Of a stretch of DNA of 64,000 nt, positions 11,376 through 22,621 are shown one piece after another. Position 1 is the first letter of the stretch; each line of letters starts with the position of its first letter. Source of the DNA: Calliopum simillimum (lineage: Eukaryota > Arthropoda > Insecta > Diptera > Lauxaniidae); contig OX638368.1 of NCBI GenBank assembly GCA_951812925.1, positions 77,234,909 to 77,298,908 on the forward strand. The letters are read 5' to 3'. Made by a program: the position numbers and the translations under genes. The notes below the pieces were generated by a model. It was given only the letters and a program-made list of their open reading frames with translations. It made no database searches and was not told where the DNA came from.

Positions 11376-13596
11376 GTAGATGTATTTGTATGTTCGAGCG
11401 CACGCCGGCAGAGGCCCCTGGCAGAATTTTCCCCTTCCTAGTACATCTTGGCAGAATTGCGCCAGGATGTGCACCATTCTCATACGCATTGGTAGAATCG
11501 CTCCTGTAGGAGCTCCTCCCTAGTATATCTTGGCAGAATTGCTCCTGTAGGGGACAGAATTTTTTTCCTAGTTGAATTTTTTTAAGATATTTCCTTTGTT
11601 TTTTCTTTTGTTGTTATTTAATCAGTAATTTTTTGTTGTTATTTTATATGATAATGAGGTTTTGGGGAACATATTCTTAAGTAGATCATGGCGGTATTTC
11701 TTTAACTTATTGTTACTGTAAGCGATGAATCATATAATTAGATATTAGAATCATGCTTTTTGACGAATATACAAATTTTCATGCTTTCATATGTAAAAAT
11801 GGATTATGTATATTACTTACACTATTATATACTTATGTTATTTTTTTCGACCAACTGTTATAGGATCTATGACAATCCAACAAAGGTTAAAATGATCATA
11901 TTCATACCCCCTCCCCCAGACCAGAATTTCAATATGAATTTGAAATTAATGTATCAGGTTATCAGAAACTTCAGACTGGGTGAAAATGTTAAAACTTATC
12001 ATGATAAGACTTGTTATTTGTATATCTCAGTGGATCACATATTTCATGTGTCAACCAATTTTCGATATGCAAATATGTGTGTGTGTGTGTACGTCGTTTG
12101 CCGCAATTTGTTTACTATAATCATATTTTTCCCTCTTGCTTTGTTGAAGCTAAAATATATGTATAATATTGGCAGCTTGAGTATTAAATTTCAGTCTAAG
12201 TAAACAATCAAACAAAAGACCCTTTAATTCATAATTTGTATCCAGTATGTGTCTGAACTTGAAATTTTGCAAGTTCTTGACCTACACATATAAAAAGAAC
12301 AAAAGTAAAGTTTTCTTTCTTTGTGTTTTTTTAATAGCTTTTTGGCATTTCGTTACAAAAATTTTCTTAGGAGTAATACAATTTTTTTTAAAAATTTATT
12401 TACTTTTTTCCAAAAGCGTATTGAAGATTCAATCAATCAATCAATCAATCAATTGATCAACCATATATGTTTTTTTATCTAAACTATAATGCCAGCTTCA
12501 CGCAATTCATCAATTATTAAAACTATTTCGCTAATATGATTTTTGCAGCCGAATGTTATTAAAAGTCGCAGTCTGTTTACCAATTCATTAGGGTCTCCCA
12601 GCCATCATAATTAGGCTGGCACTCATTTATTTCCATTTGTATATAATCTTTATATATAGAACTAGATGCATATTTTTCCCTTAATTGCTGATCATCTCTC
12701 GATCTTTCCTCCAATTCATTTGAATCCTCCCAGTCATCACACTAAGGCTTGCGCTCATTTAATTGAATTTTCATGTTATCTTCATGCATATCACTATATG
12801 TAGAATTTTTCCTAAGTTTTTGTTTGTTTCCTGATCTATCCGCCAGTTCAGTTGAAGCATTCCAAGCATACGACGTGCATTCACACACACATATTTGCAT
12901 ATCGAAAATTGGTTGACACATGAAATATGTGATCCACTGAGATATACAAATAACAAGTCTTATCATGATAAGTTTTAACATTTTCACCCAGTCTGAAGTT
13001 TCTGATAACCTGATACATTAATTTCAAATTCATATTGAAATTCTGGTCTGGGGGAGGGGGTATGAATTTTATCATTTTAACCTTTGTTGAATTGTCATAG
13101 ATCCTATAACAGTTGGTCGAAAAAAATAGTATAAGTATATAATAGTGTAAGTAATATAAATAATCCATTTTTACATATGAAAGCATGAAAATTCGTATAT
13201 TCGTCAAAAAGCATGATTCTAATATCTAATTATATGATTTATCGCTTACAGTAACAATAAGTTAAAGAAATACTTATAGCATATAAAATAACAACAAAAA
13301 ATTACTGATTAAATAACAACAAAAGAAAGAACAAAAGAAATATCTGAAAAAAATTCAACTAGGAAAAAAATTCTGTCTCCTACAGGAGCAATTCTGCCAA
13401 GATATACTAGGAAGGAGCTCCTACAGGAGCGATTCTACCAATGCGTATGAGAATGGCGCACATCCTGGCGCAATTCTGCCAAGATGTATGAGAATGGCGC
13501 ACATCCTGGCGCAATTCTGCCAAGATGTACTAGGGAGGGGAAAAATTCTGCCAGGGGCTCTGCCGGCGTGCGCTCGAACATACAAATACACCCTAC
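11376..13596. mobile_element. 2.2-kb inverted-repeat DNA element, unassigned family
   Basis: The left end GTAGATGTATTTGTATG continues into TTCGAGCGCACGCCGGC. The right end is its inverse with one or two changes. Flanks ATATGACA (11368-11375) and TTATGACA (13597-13604) form an 8-bp target duplication with one mismatch, and removing the element restores the arm of the host fold-back. Arms of about 700 bp mirror each other, so a 147-residue frame at 11760-12203 reappears as 108 residues at 12881-13207 on the other strand. It resembles no transposase I know. The unique centre is 12.1-12.88 kb. Confidence 0.7.
12430..12452. repeat. (AATC)n microsatellite
   Basis: Five to six copies of AATC/CAAT in the central spacer of the 11376-13596 element. 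Confidence 0.9.
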
Positions 13597-13813
13597 TTAT
13601 GACATATAACATGTTTAATCACAAACATTGCTTATTGAGATATTTGTATTTAAATGGAACTATCTTTTTTTGTTGGTCCAAAAATCGATAATGACCGATA
13701 TCTCGAAAACGACACGAAAGAAAAAAAAATAATGCGATTTTCGGAATCAGCAGCCTATTTTACATATAAAATGAATAATGGCATTCACTGGGAGTTTTGG
13801 CTGTAAACTAGTG

Positions 13814-13887
13814 TTATCAGTTAATTTGCGGGAAACTCCCTCAATTCTCCAAATTTTGAAAAAATTTTGAAGTTGGTCTGCTAACTT
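13814..13887. repeat. Satellite-like repeat, short remainder
   Basis: TTATCAGTTAATTTGCGGGA...TTGGTCTGCTAACTTCA continues the unit broken at 8923. It then joins the copia-type coding fragment at about 13888. Confidence 0.7.
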
Positions 13888-14309
13888 CAGATACCTCAAG
13901 AATTTGGACATATCAAAGCGAATTGTCCAAAAGGTAATCAACCAAGTTCGAATCGGAAAGACAAAAATAAAAAGAAAAAAATGTTTGCAGCAATGAGCGC
14001 TAGACAGCAAGGGAATAGCGAGTGGTTTTGCGATTCTGGTGCAACTTCCCACATGTGCAACGATACATCTGCTTTTCAAAACATAAGGAACTATCAAGAA
14101 TTTAAGATTGTCACAGCAAACAATTCTTCAATGAAAGCTGACTGTATAGGAGATGGGAATATGGATGTACGTGTACTTAACAATAATAAAACTAATGAAA
14201 TTTATTTGCGTGTTTTGTTAATACCTGAGGCACATGCAAATTTATTATCCATTTCAAAAATTGTGGAGCATGGCCACAAAAGTCGTTTTTATTTCATCTG
14301 GATGTCAAG
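13888..14309 (+). pseudogene. Copia-type Gag-Pol fragment: zinc knuckle end and protease
   Basis: The first residues read FGHIKANCPKG, the second half of a CCHC zinc knuckle. A lysine-rich linker follows, then the aspartic protease motif WFCDSGATSHMC, in which D-S-G is the catalytic loop that cleaves the polyprotein in copia elements. The frame from 13981 is open for 115 codons. A one-base shift near 14290 is needed to reach SGCQV, which continues in piece 2 at 36561 beyond the BEL insertion. There is no 5' LTR or gag start; the sequence is cut off by the satellite. Confidence 0.85.
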
Positions 14310-14490
14310 TCATTTGTTCATCGACTAGTTTGTCGGCTAGAGTAACGAACTACTATTAAATTAATAACCGCGTTGGTTGAAAGGTAAAACGTAACTAAAC
14401 TTATTTATTTTCAATTTCTTTTTTTACAGCATATTCCGATTTCATATATAGACTAGAGTAATTTCAAAAATGTTATTTATCTTACAAAAC

Positions 14491-15289
14491 CAGAGCTTAA
14501 AAACAAAAAAAACCGATTTGGATTACAGTAATCGTTCATCGAACGAGCTAAGATTGCGATTACAGTAATCGTAATTTTAAAAAAATCGAAATTACGATTA
14601 CTGTAATCGTAATCTAAGTTCGTTCGATGAACGATTACAGTAATCCTTACATTGAAATTTTTTAAATAAGGATTTTTGGAATAATCGTTAAAAAAGTATT
14701 TCTAGAAATATTCAAAATTAAACGCGATTTCAGTAGAAAGATTATTCTCTTTCGCTGGCATGATAAAAAGTCCCCGTCGACATGCTCTTTCTGACTTTTC
14801 ATTTGAAAAATTAGTATTGCTAAAAGCTAATATTGAGTTTTGTAATTAAATATATGCATGTTTTAAATATCACCGGAAAATCAATTTTCTTTGTTTCTTT
14901 TGTCTTTGTTACTTGCGTTAAAAACTCTTAATGTTTTGTTAATAATTTTTTCAATGTATACTTTCATTATTATTATTGTATAAATGTTGTTTTCATTGAA
15001 ACACATTTTATAACAGTGATTTCTTTTGATATTTAACAAAAGTAATCCTTTGCAACGATTACAATAATACAATTGAACGAACTTAAATTACGATTACAGT
15101 AATCGTAATTTTTTAAAAATGACGATTACAGTATTCGTAGTTTCACTTTTTTAAAAATTACGATTACTGTAATCGTAATCTTAACTCGTTCGATGAACGA
15201 TTACTGTAATCCTATTCATCTTTTTTTGTTTTTAAGGATTACTGCAATCGTAATCGTTTGCTAACCGTAATCCTTATCGCCCAGCTCTG
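14491..15289. mobile_element. hAT-type MITE with repeated GATTACAGTAATC motif
   Basis: The ends are CAGAGCTTAAAAAC and, inverted, CAGAGCTGGGCGATAAGG. An 8-bp target duplication TACAAAAC lies at 14483-14490 and 15290-15297. The insertion point is proven by the uninterrupted LTR at 34.9 kb. Both arms are dominated by the self-complementary motif GATTACAGTAATC, present about ten times. It encodes nothing convincing; a 63-residue frame inside is AT-rich noise. Confidence 0.85.
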
Positions 15290-15370
15290 TACAAAACTAA
15301 TTGATTATCGATATTAAGAATTGATAATTAATGTAGAATGAAATTATAATGAATTTGAATGAAGTTATTA

Positions 15371-16082
15371 TAGGGGAGGAGCCGGCAATACTAAAAGTGC
15401 CGTCATCGCGGATTCTGAAAATTTTAATGCAAAATGGTAGTTTACACTAAGACGAATAAGAAAAGCTTGGTCAGCATGGTTGTAGCCTGGCAGAAATATT
15501 TTTAAATGATTTTTGAATTATTAAATTTTCGAAATGTTTTGCCGTCATTGCGGATTTCGATCAATCTTAATATTAATCGATGGTAAATTTCATAACCATT
15601 CAGAAAAAATCCGGCCGACCAATTTTTTTTTGCCGAAAATTACCGGCAGACCTATTTTAATGGTGGGACAGTGGGTACTTCCGGCAGTTTCTAAGCTCGC
15701 ATACCAAGATATTTTTAAATTTGACATTAAAACACGTAAATTAAAAAAAAAAAAAACAAATTTCCGTGATAACAGAGAAATTGTACCCACCATTAAAATA
15801 GGTCTGCCGGTCATTTTCGGCAAAAAAAAATTGGTCGGCCGGATTTTTTCTGAATGGTTATGAAATTTACCATCGATTAATATTAAGATCGATCAAAATC
15901 CGCGATGACGGCAAAACATTCCAAAAAATTAATAATTCAAAAACCATTTAAAAATATTTCTGCCAGGCTACAACCATGCTGACCAAGCTTTTCTTATTCG
16001 TCTTAGTGTAAACTACCATTTTGCATTAAAATTTTCAGAATCCGCGATGACGGCACTTTTAGTATTGCCGGCTCCCGGACTA
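15371..16082. mobile_element. Near-perfect 712-bp fold-back element
   Basis: The left end TAGGGGAGGAGCCGGC and right end (inverted TAGTCCGGGAGCCGGC) are flanked by TTA (15368-15370 and 16083-16085), judged against the uninterrupted BEL LTR. Arms run nearly to the centre at about 15727, with blocks GTGCCGTCATCGCGG, AAATATTTTTAAATG and TTTTTGCCGAAAAT. Frames of 109 and 77 residues on opposite strands are mirror products of the arms. Confidence 0.8.
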
Positions 16083-16164
16083 TTAAGAATGTAAACAATA
16101 TTATATTGAATTTAAACTAAAATTATGATATGATTTAACACCGGCCACCTTGGCAGCTTCGCCG

Positions 16165-16496
16165 TTAAGTGATCGGCAGTAGTGCCAATTTATGAATCAG
16201 TCTCTGAAAAATACCAGACTTCGTTCTAATTGAAGCGACGCGCACTTTCCCGTCGGTTCCTGCTGTAACTGCCTCGACGACTCCAGTTACCCTCTGTTGT
16301 GGCGGACGGTTGTCCTCGTGCACCACTACGACTTGACCTGTTGCGAGATTGGGCTGGTCTACGCTCCGTTTGTTCTTCGGTTGGAGCCCAAGGATGTAGT
16401 CTCGCTACCATGCTCTCCAAAACCTCTGTTTGAGCTCGCATATTAGTTGCCATCTCTTCAAGTAGGATAGTCTGGCGTCGTTTTCGCACAGCAATG
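16165..16496 (-). pseudogene. BEL Pol C-terminal end (DUF5641-like)
   Basis: Minus-strand translation gives a K-R-W-Q-L-I-C-E-L-K-Q-R-F-W-R-x-W block, then a Y-I-L-x-L-Q stretch and G-x-V-V-V-V-H-E-D-N-R-P-P, ending with a V-R-V-x-S-I-R-T-K block and H-K-L-A-L-L-P. This is the order seen at the end of BEL/Pao Pol behind the integrase core. A TAG replaces a codon after the W-R-A-W stretch. It was separated from the integrase core (22876 onward) by the gypsy insertion; the CGGG duplication marks the junction. Confidence 0.8.
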
Positions 16497-16500
16497 CGGG

Positions 16501-16751
16501 ACTTATATTTCTTTCGAAATTATATTAATAAAATTTAAAGTTTTTCAATTTTAAAATATGTCTTTTTTATTATTTCGTTTATTTCATAATTATTTTTGAA
16601 TCAATCTGAATTTGATGTGTTTTAAATTTTTAAGAAAACAAAATCAAAGCTTACAATGTATATAAATTATAAAGTGTTTTTTATGTATAGTTAAACTAGG
16701 ATTTGTAAAGTTAATTATATGATGGTGATACATATATTGGATATTGTAATT
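16501..16751 (-). repeat. Gypsy 3' LTR
   Basis: 251 bp, identical to 22621-22871 except C/T in ATTT(C/T)ATAATT and G/A in TTTTTAA(G/A)AAAACA. Read on the minus strand it begins AATTAC and ends ATAAGT. Confidence 0.93.
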
Positions 16752-16764
16752 CCTCCCCCCTAAG
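16752..16764 (-). other. Polypurine tract of the gypsy element
   Basis: Minus strand CTTAGGGGGGAGG lies directly before the 3' LTR, the expected site of plus-strand DNA priming. Confidence 0.75.
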
Positions 16765-17353
16765 AATGAAGCGAATGGTCCCGAAGCGAATTGATGAAGG
16801 TAGAGTCATCATCTTATCTTTGTTTATTTGCATTTAAACAATATGTACTCGTATTGGTAATTGTTTACGAGATGGGATTTTTTATTTTTTTTTATTTAAC
16901 TGCTTTTCCGGAAAAATATGCATTCCATTTCCATATAGATTAGTTGATGTTGAAATTTATTTAGAATTCATCGAATCGGTTGGACGTTTAGTAAAAGAAT
17001 GTGTAATACTTGTTTTTGCTGTATCTCACATCTGTCAGCACATCTTTTATTACTGGTATTGTGGACAATAGCACTTTCCTTCTACTTTGGGGTAACGATT
17101 GTTAAAACATTGAACATTATTATTGAACATAAATGATTAAGTATTAAAATCTGTTTTTAATTATCAAGATTTAACATCAGACTTCGGAATGTTGGATCAA
17201 TTATAATAGTATTTAGTAACTCATTCAAATGTTTATTGATATTTTGGAAATTTTTAATTCATATAAACAGTGGGCATCAATGGTATCCATATTACTCGAT
17301 ATAAATTTTTAGCACGATGTCTTAACTTTTAATAAGCACTCTTTTGTTTCTTT
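16765..17353. other. Gypsy region after pol, no envelope frame
   Basis: The interval between the end of pol and the purine tract has frequent stops in all frames. Related 17.6/297 elements often carry env here; none is visible. Confidence 0.6.
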
Positions 17354-20300
17354 TTAAGGGAATTCATAGGAATTAAAAGAACAATTTTTTTTTTTTATTC
17401 TTGCTTTATGAAATTTCTTGTCAGTTGTGGTAAGAATAGTGACTTTCTTATTAGCTTTTACTTTATGTTTCGTAAATCTGGGTGTGATTTTATTTCGTCT
17501 ACATTCTTTTCTAAAAACAGTTTCGTCAACGTCTAAATTCACTGGTTCATTCCTATTTTCATTTAACTTGTCTATTCTTTTGGATGTATTTTCTTTTACT
17601 AATTCTTTAATAGCTGGATACAAGATTGATTGGAATTCGTTCAGTTTCTTTAGATAATCATGTTCGTTATTAAAGCTTATTTGCTTATCAAATTTATAAG
17701 TCCTGCCATAAAAGAGTTCGTATGGCGTAAGCTTTGTGGTGGAGTGTATTGAGTTATTGTATGTTATCAAACTTTCTGACATAATTTCTTCGTGATCAAT
17801 ATCCAAATTGTTTTCTTTTCTTTTTGCAACAATTATTCTATAAATTTCAGTGAGTGTTGAGTGAAGTCTTTCAACAGGGGCATTGCTGCTAGTCTGTTGA
17901 AATGATGTGTAATGTAGGTTGATATTGTATTGCTTACAAAAATCTTTAACTATGTTTGCAGTAAATTCAACACCTTGATCACATATTATTTTGATAGGGA
18001 TTCCATGAATACTTATAAATTGTTTGAGATATTTGACAATAGAGATACTGTTTCTAGCAGGTAAAGTGTACGCTGAAGCAAATTTAGAAAATTTGTCAAT
18101 AACAGTTAATAAGTGTTGATGATTAATTGTTTAAACATCAATATGAAGGATATCTAATGGCTTAGAAGGGTTTTCGGTATGTTCGAATTTTATTTTTGGA
18201 GGATGTCTGTCATATTTAAGACTCTTGCATCTTTCGCAGTTATTGATTGTTTCAGTTATTTTATTTTTCATTAAGGGAAAATAATATTGTCGCTTTAAAT
18301 GCAAAAGGGTTTCATTAATTCCTCTATGATTATTACTTTGATGATAATCATTTATTAGTTTGTCTTGATCATCACTCTCTTTAATTTCTGTAAGAATTTC
18401 AGTACATCTAACAATGCGAAAAATTTTATTATTTGAAAAATATTTGGAATATACAGATTGGATTATCTGAAAAGTGTTATCATCAGTAAAAATAGCTGAT
18501 AATTTATTAGGAAGTAAATATTTTTTGAGAAAATCAGTTATTATCACTTCTGTAAAGTTTGCACAGCATATTTTAAATCTCTGTTTGTTTTTAAATGGAG
18601 TTTCAGTTTTGATTGAAGTGTTTCGACCAGATTTTTCAAAAATATATTGAAGATTGAAATCATTTAGTGGTTTTTCTGATATGCAAATACCGTCGTTTAA
18701 ATTTTCTTGAGCAGAGTGAATTGTTGATAATTCATCATTCATATTGATCTCTGCTTGATTGTTTATTTTAATTCTGCTCAAAGCATCTGCATTCGTGTTT
18801 TGTTTTCCTTTTTTGTATACAATTTCAAAGTCAAACTCCGCTAGTTTGAGCCTCCATCGAGTTAGTTTTGAATTACTATTTTTTAAACTCATGAGCCAGG
18901 TTAAAGGTTGGTGGTCTGTTATTATCTTAAACTTTACTCCAAATAAATATGGTCGAAAGTATTTTGTCGCCCATACAATGGCTAGTAGTTCTTTTTCTAT
19001 TGTTGAGTAGTTAATTTCAGTATCTGTCAGTGTCCTACTTGCAAAACATACCGGTTTGTCACTTCCTATGTTTCCTTGTGACAACACAGCTCCAATCGCA
19101 AAATTGCTTGCATCTGTGGTAAGTATGAAGGGCTTCGTAAAATCCGGATATTGCAATATTGGATCGTTTGTAAGTATGCTTTTACATGTTTCAAAGGTTT
19201 TGACATACAAGTCGTTCAACTCAACGCTTCTACCCTTTTTAAGGCACTCTGTCATTGGTTTCACAATTCTTGCAAAATCTTTTATAAACTTTCGGTAGTA
19301 TCCTAAAAGTCCTAGGAATGATTTAATTTCCTTCGGTGTTCTGGGGATTGGAAACTCTTTAATAGCTCTTATTTTTTCGGGATTGGGCTTAACTCCGTCT
19401 GTCGATACAATATGATCTAGAAAAGCTATTTCTTTATGAAGGAATTCAGATTTGTCCAATTGTACTTTTAAATTTGATTCGCGTAATCTCTCGAATACCT
19501 TGTTCAAGTGTTCTATATGTTCTTGAAATGAAGTTGAGTATATGATAATATCATCTAAGTACACGAGATCTCTTAAAACATTGTCCATAACTCTTTGGAA
19601 TGTGGATGGCGCATTTTTTAGGCCAAAGGGCATTCTAAAGTATTCATAATGACCTCCTTCTACAGTAAAAGCAGTTTTCGCCACATCTGTGGGATGCATT
19701 TCTATCTGGTGAAATCCACTAGCTAAGTCTAATGTTGAGAAGTACATAAATTTTCCAAGTTTATCTAGTATTTCTGTTATATTCGGCAATGGATAACGAT
19801 CCGTTATAGTTTTTTCATTGATTTTTCTATAATCAATTACCATACGCCATTTCTGCTTTCCACTGGCATCTAATTTTTTCGGAACTACCCAGACTGGTGA
19901 GCTCCAAGGTGAATAACTGTGTCGAATTATTTCTTGGTTTAACATATCGTTGATCTGTTTACGTATCTCTTCTTTATGTACATATGGGTACCTGTAAGAC
20001 TTCGTGTATATAGGGATATCGTCTATTGTTTTGATACTATGTTTTATTTGATTAGTAAAAGTAAGATTTTGCCCTTCTTTAAAGAATATGTCATCATATT
20101 TTTTACATAATTTGAAGAGAGTTTTTTTTTCTTCACTGTTTAAATGGGTTGATCTTATTAAATGAGTTATATCCATTTGTATTTGAGGATAATCTGCTAC
20201 AACGCTAAAGTTGTTAACTTCGATGTAATTGGAAGAATAATAGTTTTCAACTTTTAGTGGTTGTTCCATAAAAAGAGTTTGTTCTTGGTCAGATTCGTTA

Positions 20301-20880
20301 ATGACTTCTACTAAACTATGCCAATTCTTGCATAAATATATTCCTTCAGGAATAAGAAGTTGAGGTTGCAAAATTGTGTTCTTAATATAAACTTCACCAT
20401 TACTCTTGTCAACTGGTACTTTAACCACTGTTTTGGATTTAGGATGGATTAGGTATTTTCCTGAAGTATAATTTGGTTTGAAAAGAAGAGGAATATTTGA
20501 ATTATTCGTTATTAGCTTTTTATTCACTAAATCGACTTTTGCACCAATTTGTGTCAATAAATCTAATCCAAGAAGACCATCAAAGTATCCATGAAATTTG
20601 AATAATAAAAATCGGAACTGTCCTTGTTCATTAAACTCAATAAATGATGGCAACAACACTTCTTTGTCTATTTCATATTTATTTAAAACAGTGGTAATTG
20701 TAATTGGTTTGCACTTCAGTTGACTATCGGGATTTGAAAATTCAGGATTAAGGAATGACGAGGACGCTCCTGTATCGACAAGGAATCTAAGGGGTCGTCC
20801 AAAAGGTGAAGAAATTTGGATATATGGAAGAGTGGAACCATGTTTATTGATATCTAAGTATCCGGTGGGTTGCTCGAGGC
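17354..20880 (-). pseudogene. pol: Gypsy pol: protease, reverse transcriptase, RNase H, integrase (one stop)
   Basis: One frame runs from about 20880 to 17354, interrupted only by TAA at 18131-18133. The order is: protease LVDTGASSSFL (about 20770-20800); RT with FSTLDLASGFHQIEM, MPFGLKNAPSTFQ and VYLDDIII; RNase H with DASNFAIGAVL and TDHQPLTWL; a zinc-binding H-H-C-C region; then an integrase core with first Asp in HID, second in CDQG and Glu in PVERLHS. The stop lies one codon after the HID motif. Just before YLDD about six residues usual in this family are missing, which could impair RT. The first M-like codon near 20659 is internal, and pol is presumably made by -1 frameshifting from gag. 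Confidence 0.9.
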
Positions 20881-22239
20881 AACAGGTAGAAAATTTTCAG
20901 TTTCTACAATATCATTGGACATATTTGAGTTTGGTACGACTTCTGAATTACGTGCGGATTGAATTTGGTAATTATTTTCATATTCGTACCCTATATTTTC
21001 GGAATAGTAATCGGGGTAGTAATATTGTACCGGTATTTCTCCACACGGATAATACAAATTAACATTATCTTGGTTAATGTTGTTTATCTCCTCCATGTGG
21101 TACATTGGTTTGCCAAAGTGGTTAAATGAGGGTTTAAACTGTGTCTGTTGTCGTCTCGTTATATTTGTATTTCCAGAGGATGTATCCATGGGTTCTGATG
21201 AAGACAGTCTTGGTATAGCTGGTCTAATATTCGAATTGGCATGATTTGGGTTGAAATTGCTAGTATTGTGGACTACTCCACTAAAGGGATTGTAAGATTT
21301 TTGAATTGGGTTGTGTTAATTATTTGTAAGCAATGGTAAAGGGCTTACGTTTCTCGGTGCATTAGGGAACATTACTGCAGGATTTACTATCCTTTTTTCA
21401 TTAGAAAAAGGTATTTCAAATCCTGGTGGTGGTCCCCATTGAGGAACAGATAATGTTGGATTTTTAAATGTATTTAGTGGATGCAAATTTTGTGTATTGT
21501 ATGGACTTAATTTATTGTTGTTATTATAATTAATCCTAAGATTGTTATTGGGTTCATTTCTATAATACGAAATATTTTGTTCCTTAATACAATAAGACAG
21601 AGCTATAGGTAGCGTATCTGGACGCATTGCTCTTATTGTTGAACCTAATGGTTCTTTAAGACCAGTCAAAAATGTATTTAAGCTCATTTCACAGAATAAA
21701 TCTTTTTTAGCTTTAATGACATTCTGATCTTTTTCATGAATCAAGATATTATTATTCATAGTAGCCTGTAGTTCTACCATTTCACTGTAAAAAACTTCTA
21801 CTGACTTAGAACCTTGTTTTAGTGTATGCAAATCCCTAATCAAAGACGTTTCTGTCCTTTTATCTGCATAGTGTAAAACTAAATTATTCTTAATTTGATC
21901 CCAATCTAAAGGAGTGCCATATGTGTTTAAAACTTCGTTTGCTTGGCCTTCGATTTTGTTACGAATAGCTCTAAGCAGTATTTGGCCATATGGAGTACCA
22001 TTAATGCCTCTAATGTGCATCAACATTTCTTCCACATTACTCAAAAATGCATGTAGAAGCCTAGGATTTCCATCAAATTTTGGCAAATCCTTTATTGCGT
22101 CGGGAATCCGCAAAGAATTAAAAATATCAAGAGACATTTGCTGTTGTGTCATGACAGGAGAGAAACTATTATTTTGATCCGAAATTCCAGTAGGGAAGGA
22201 TTCGGAGTGTTTGATTTCGTAGGGGTTGTATTTCGGCAT
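20854..22239 (-). pseudogene. gag: Gypsy gag (one stop)
   Basis: ATG at 22239 opens 307 codons to TAA at 21316-21318. The same frame continues openly to TAG at 20854, giving about 460 codons, close to the size of Gag in 17.6-like elements. The N-terminal half (LPKFDGNPRLLHAFLSNVEE, LRAIRNKIEGQA) is typical of this family's capsid. There is no CCHC zinc knuckle; the tail is Asn/Tyr/Pro-rich. The gag end overlaps the start of pol, which is one base back (-1 frame), around 20854-20880. Confidence 0.88.
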
Positions 22240-22603
22240 TTAATTGTTCAACTAATGTTCAATTAATGTTCAATATTTTGACTTACGTTTATTCCGCAGT
22301 ATCAGTAGATTCTATTGTTTTTCCTTTTTATCAATTTTTGACTTGATGTTGTCGTTGTATTGCGATTTATTTTTTAATTTTGTGCCACTGCTACAGATAA
22401 ACCTTCTGTATTGACTCATAAACCAATAAGCCTTTGGTATATTTTGCCACAGCACAAATTATATCCTTTGGATTTTATTTTTGATGTTCGGGATAGGCTT
22501 CTTGAATAAAAATTCGAAATCTCGTATACACCATGTACTCTCGTGTATTTTGCTTCACATCGGTAATCCACCGTTGTAATTTCTGTTTGAAAGATTTTAG
22601 CCT

Positions 22604-22621
22604 ATCCTACCGACTGCGCCA
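22604..22621 (-). other. Primer binding site of the gypsy element
   Basis: Minus strand TGGCGCAGTCGGTAGGAT directly follows the 5' LTR and shares its last T. This is the form used by 17.6/297-type elements, described as complementary to a serine tRNA 3' end. It is followed by an untranslated leader of about 360 bp before gag. Confidence 0.85.

Larger units (their letters stand above)
8927..13813. mobile_element. CACTA-ended fold-back element with two nested insertions
   Basis: The termini are CACTAGTTTACA on the left and, inverted, TGTAAACTAGTG on the right, flanked by TTA at 8924-8926 and 13814-13816. Joining the flanks restores the satellite sequence. The body is a palindrome centred near 9785. 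Arm segments 8927-9780 pair with 9790-9945, 10933-11375 and 13597-13813. The right arm is split by a DINE-like Helitron (9949-10932) and by a TIR element (11376-13596). CACTA ends with a 3-bp duplication fit the CMC (En/Spm-type) group, but no transposase is encoded, so the class is inferred. Confidence 0.7.
14315..16140 (-). repeat. BEL 3' LTR, carrying two inserted elements
   Basis: Read on the minus strand it begins TGTTAAATCATATC at 16140 and ends TCGATGAACA at 14315. It matches the LTR at 34702-36560 in blocks such as GTTTGTCGGCTAGAGTAACG and GGTAAAACGTAACTAAAC on the plus strand. Removing 14491-15289 and 15371-16082 with their duplications leaves about 304 bp, shorter than the other LTR by a local segment near CTAGGGTGATT. 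Confidence 0.85.

Noticed and set aside
11760..12203. 147-residue frame, possible gene
   Set aside because: It lies in one arm of an inverted-repeat element and reappears mirrored at 12881-13207. It has no domain and is AT-driven.
15534..15863. 109-residue frame with a 77-residue mirror
   Set aside because: Product of the near-perfect palindrome in the BEL LTR.
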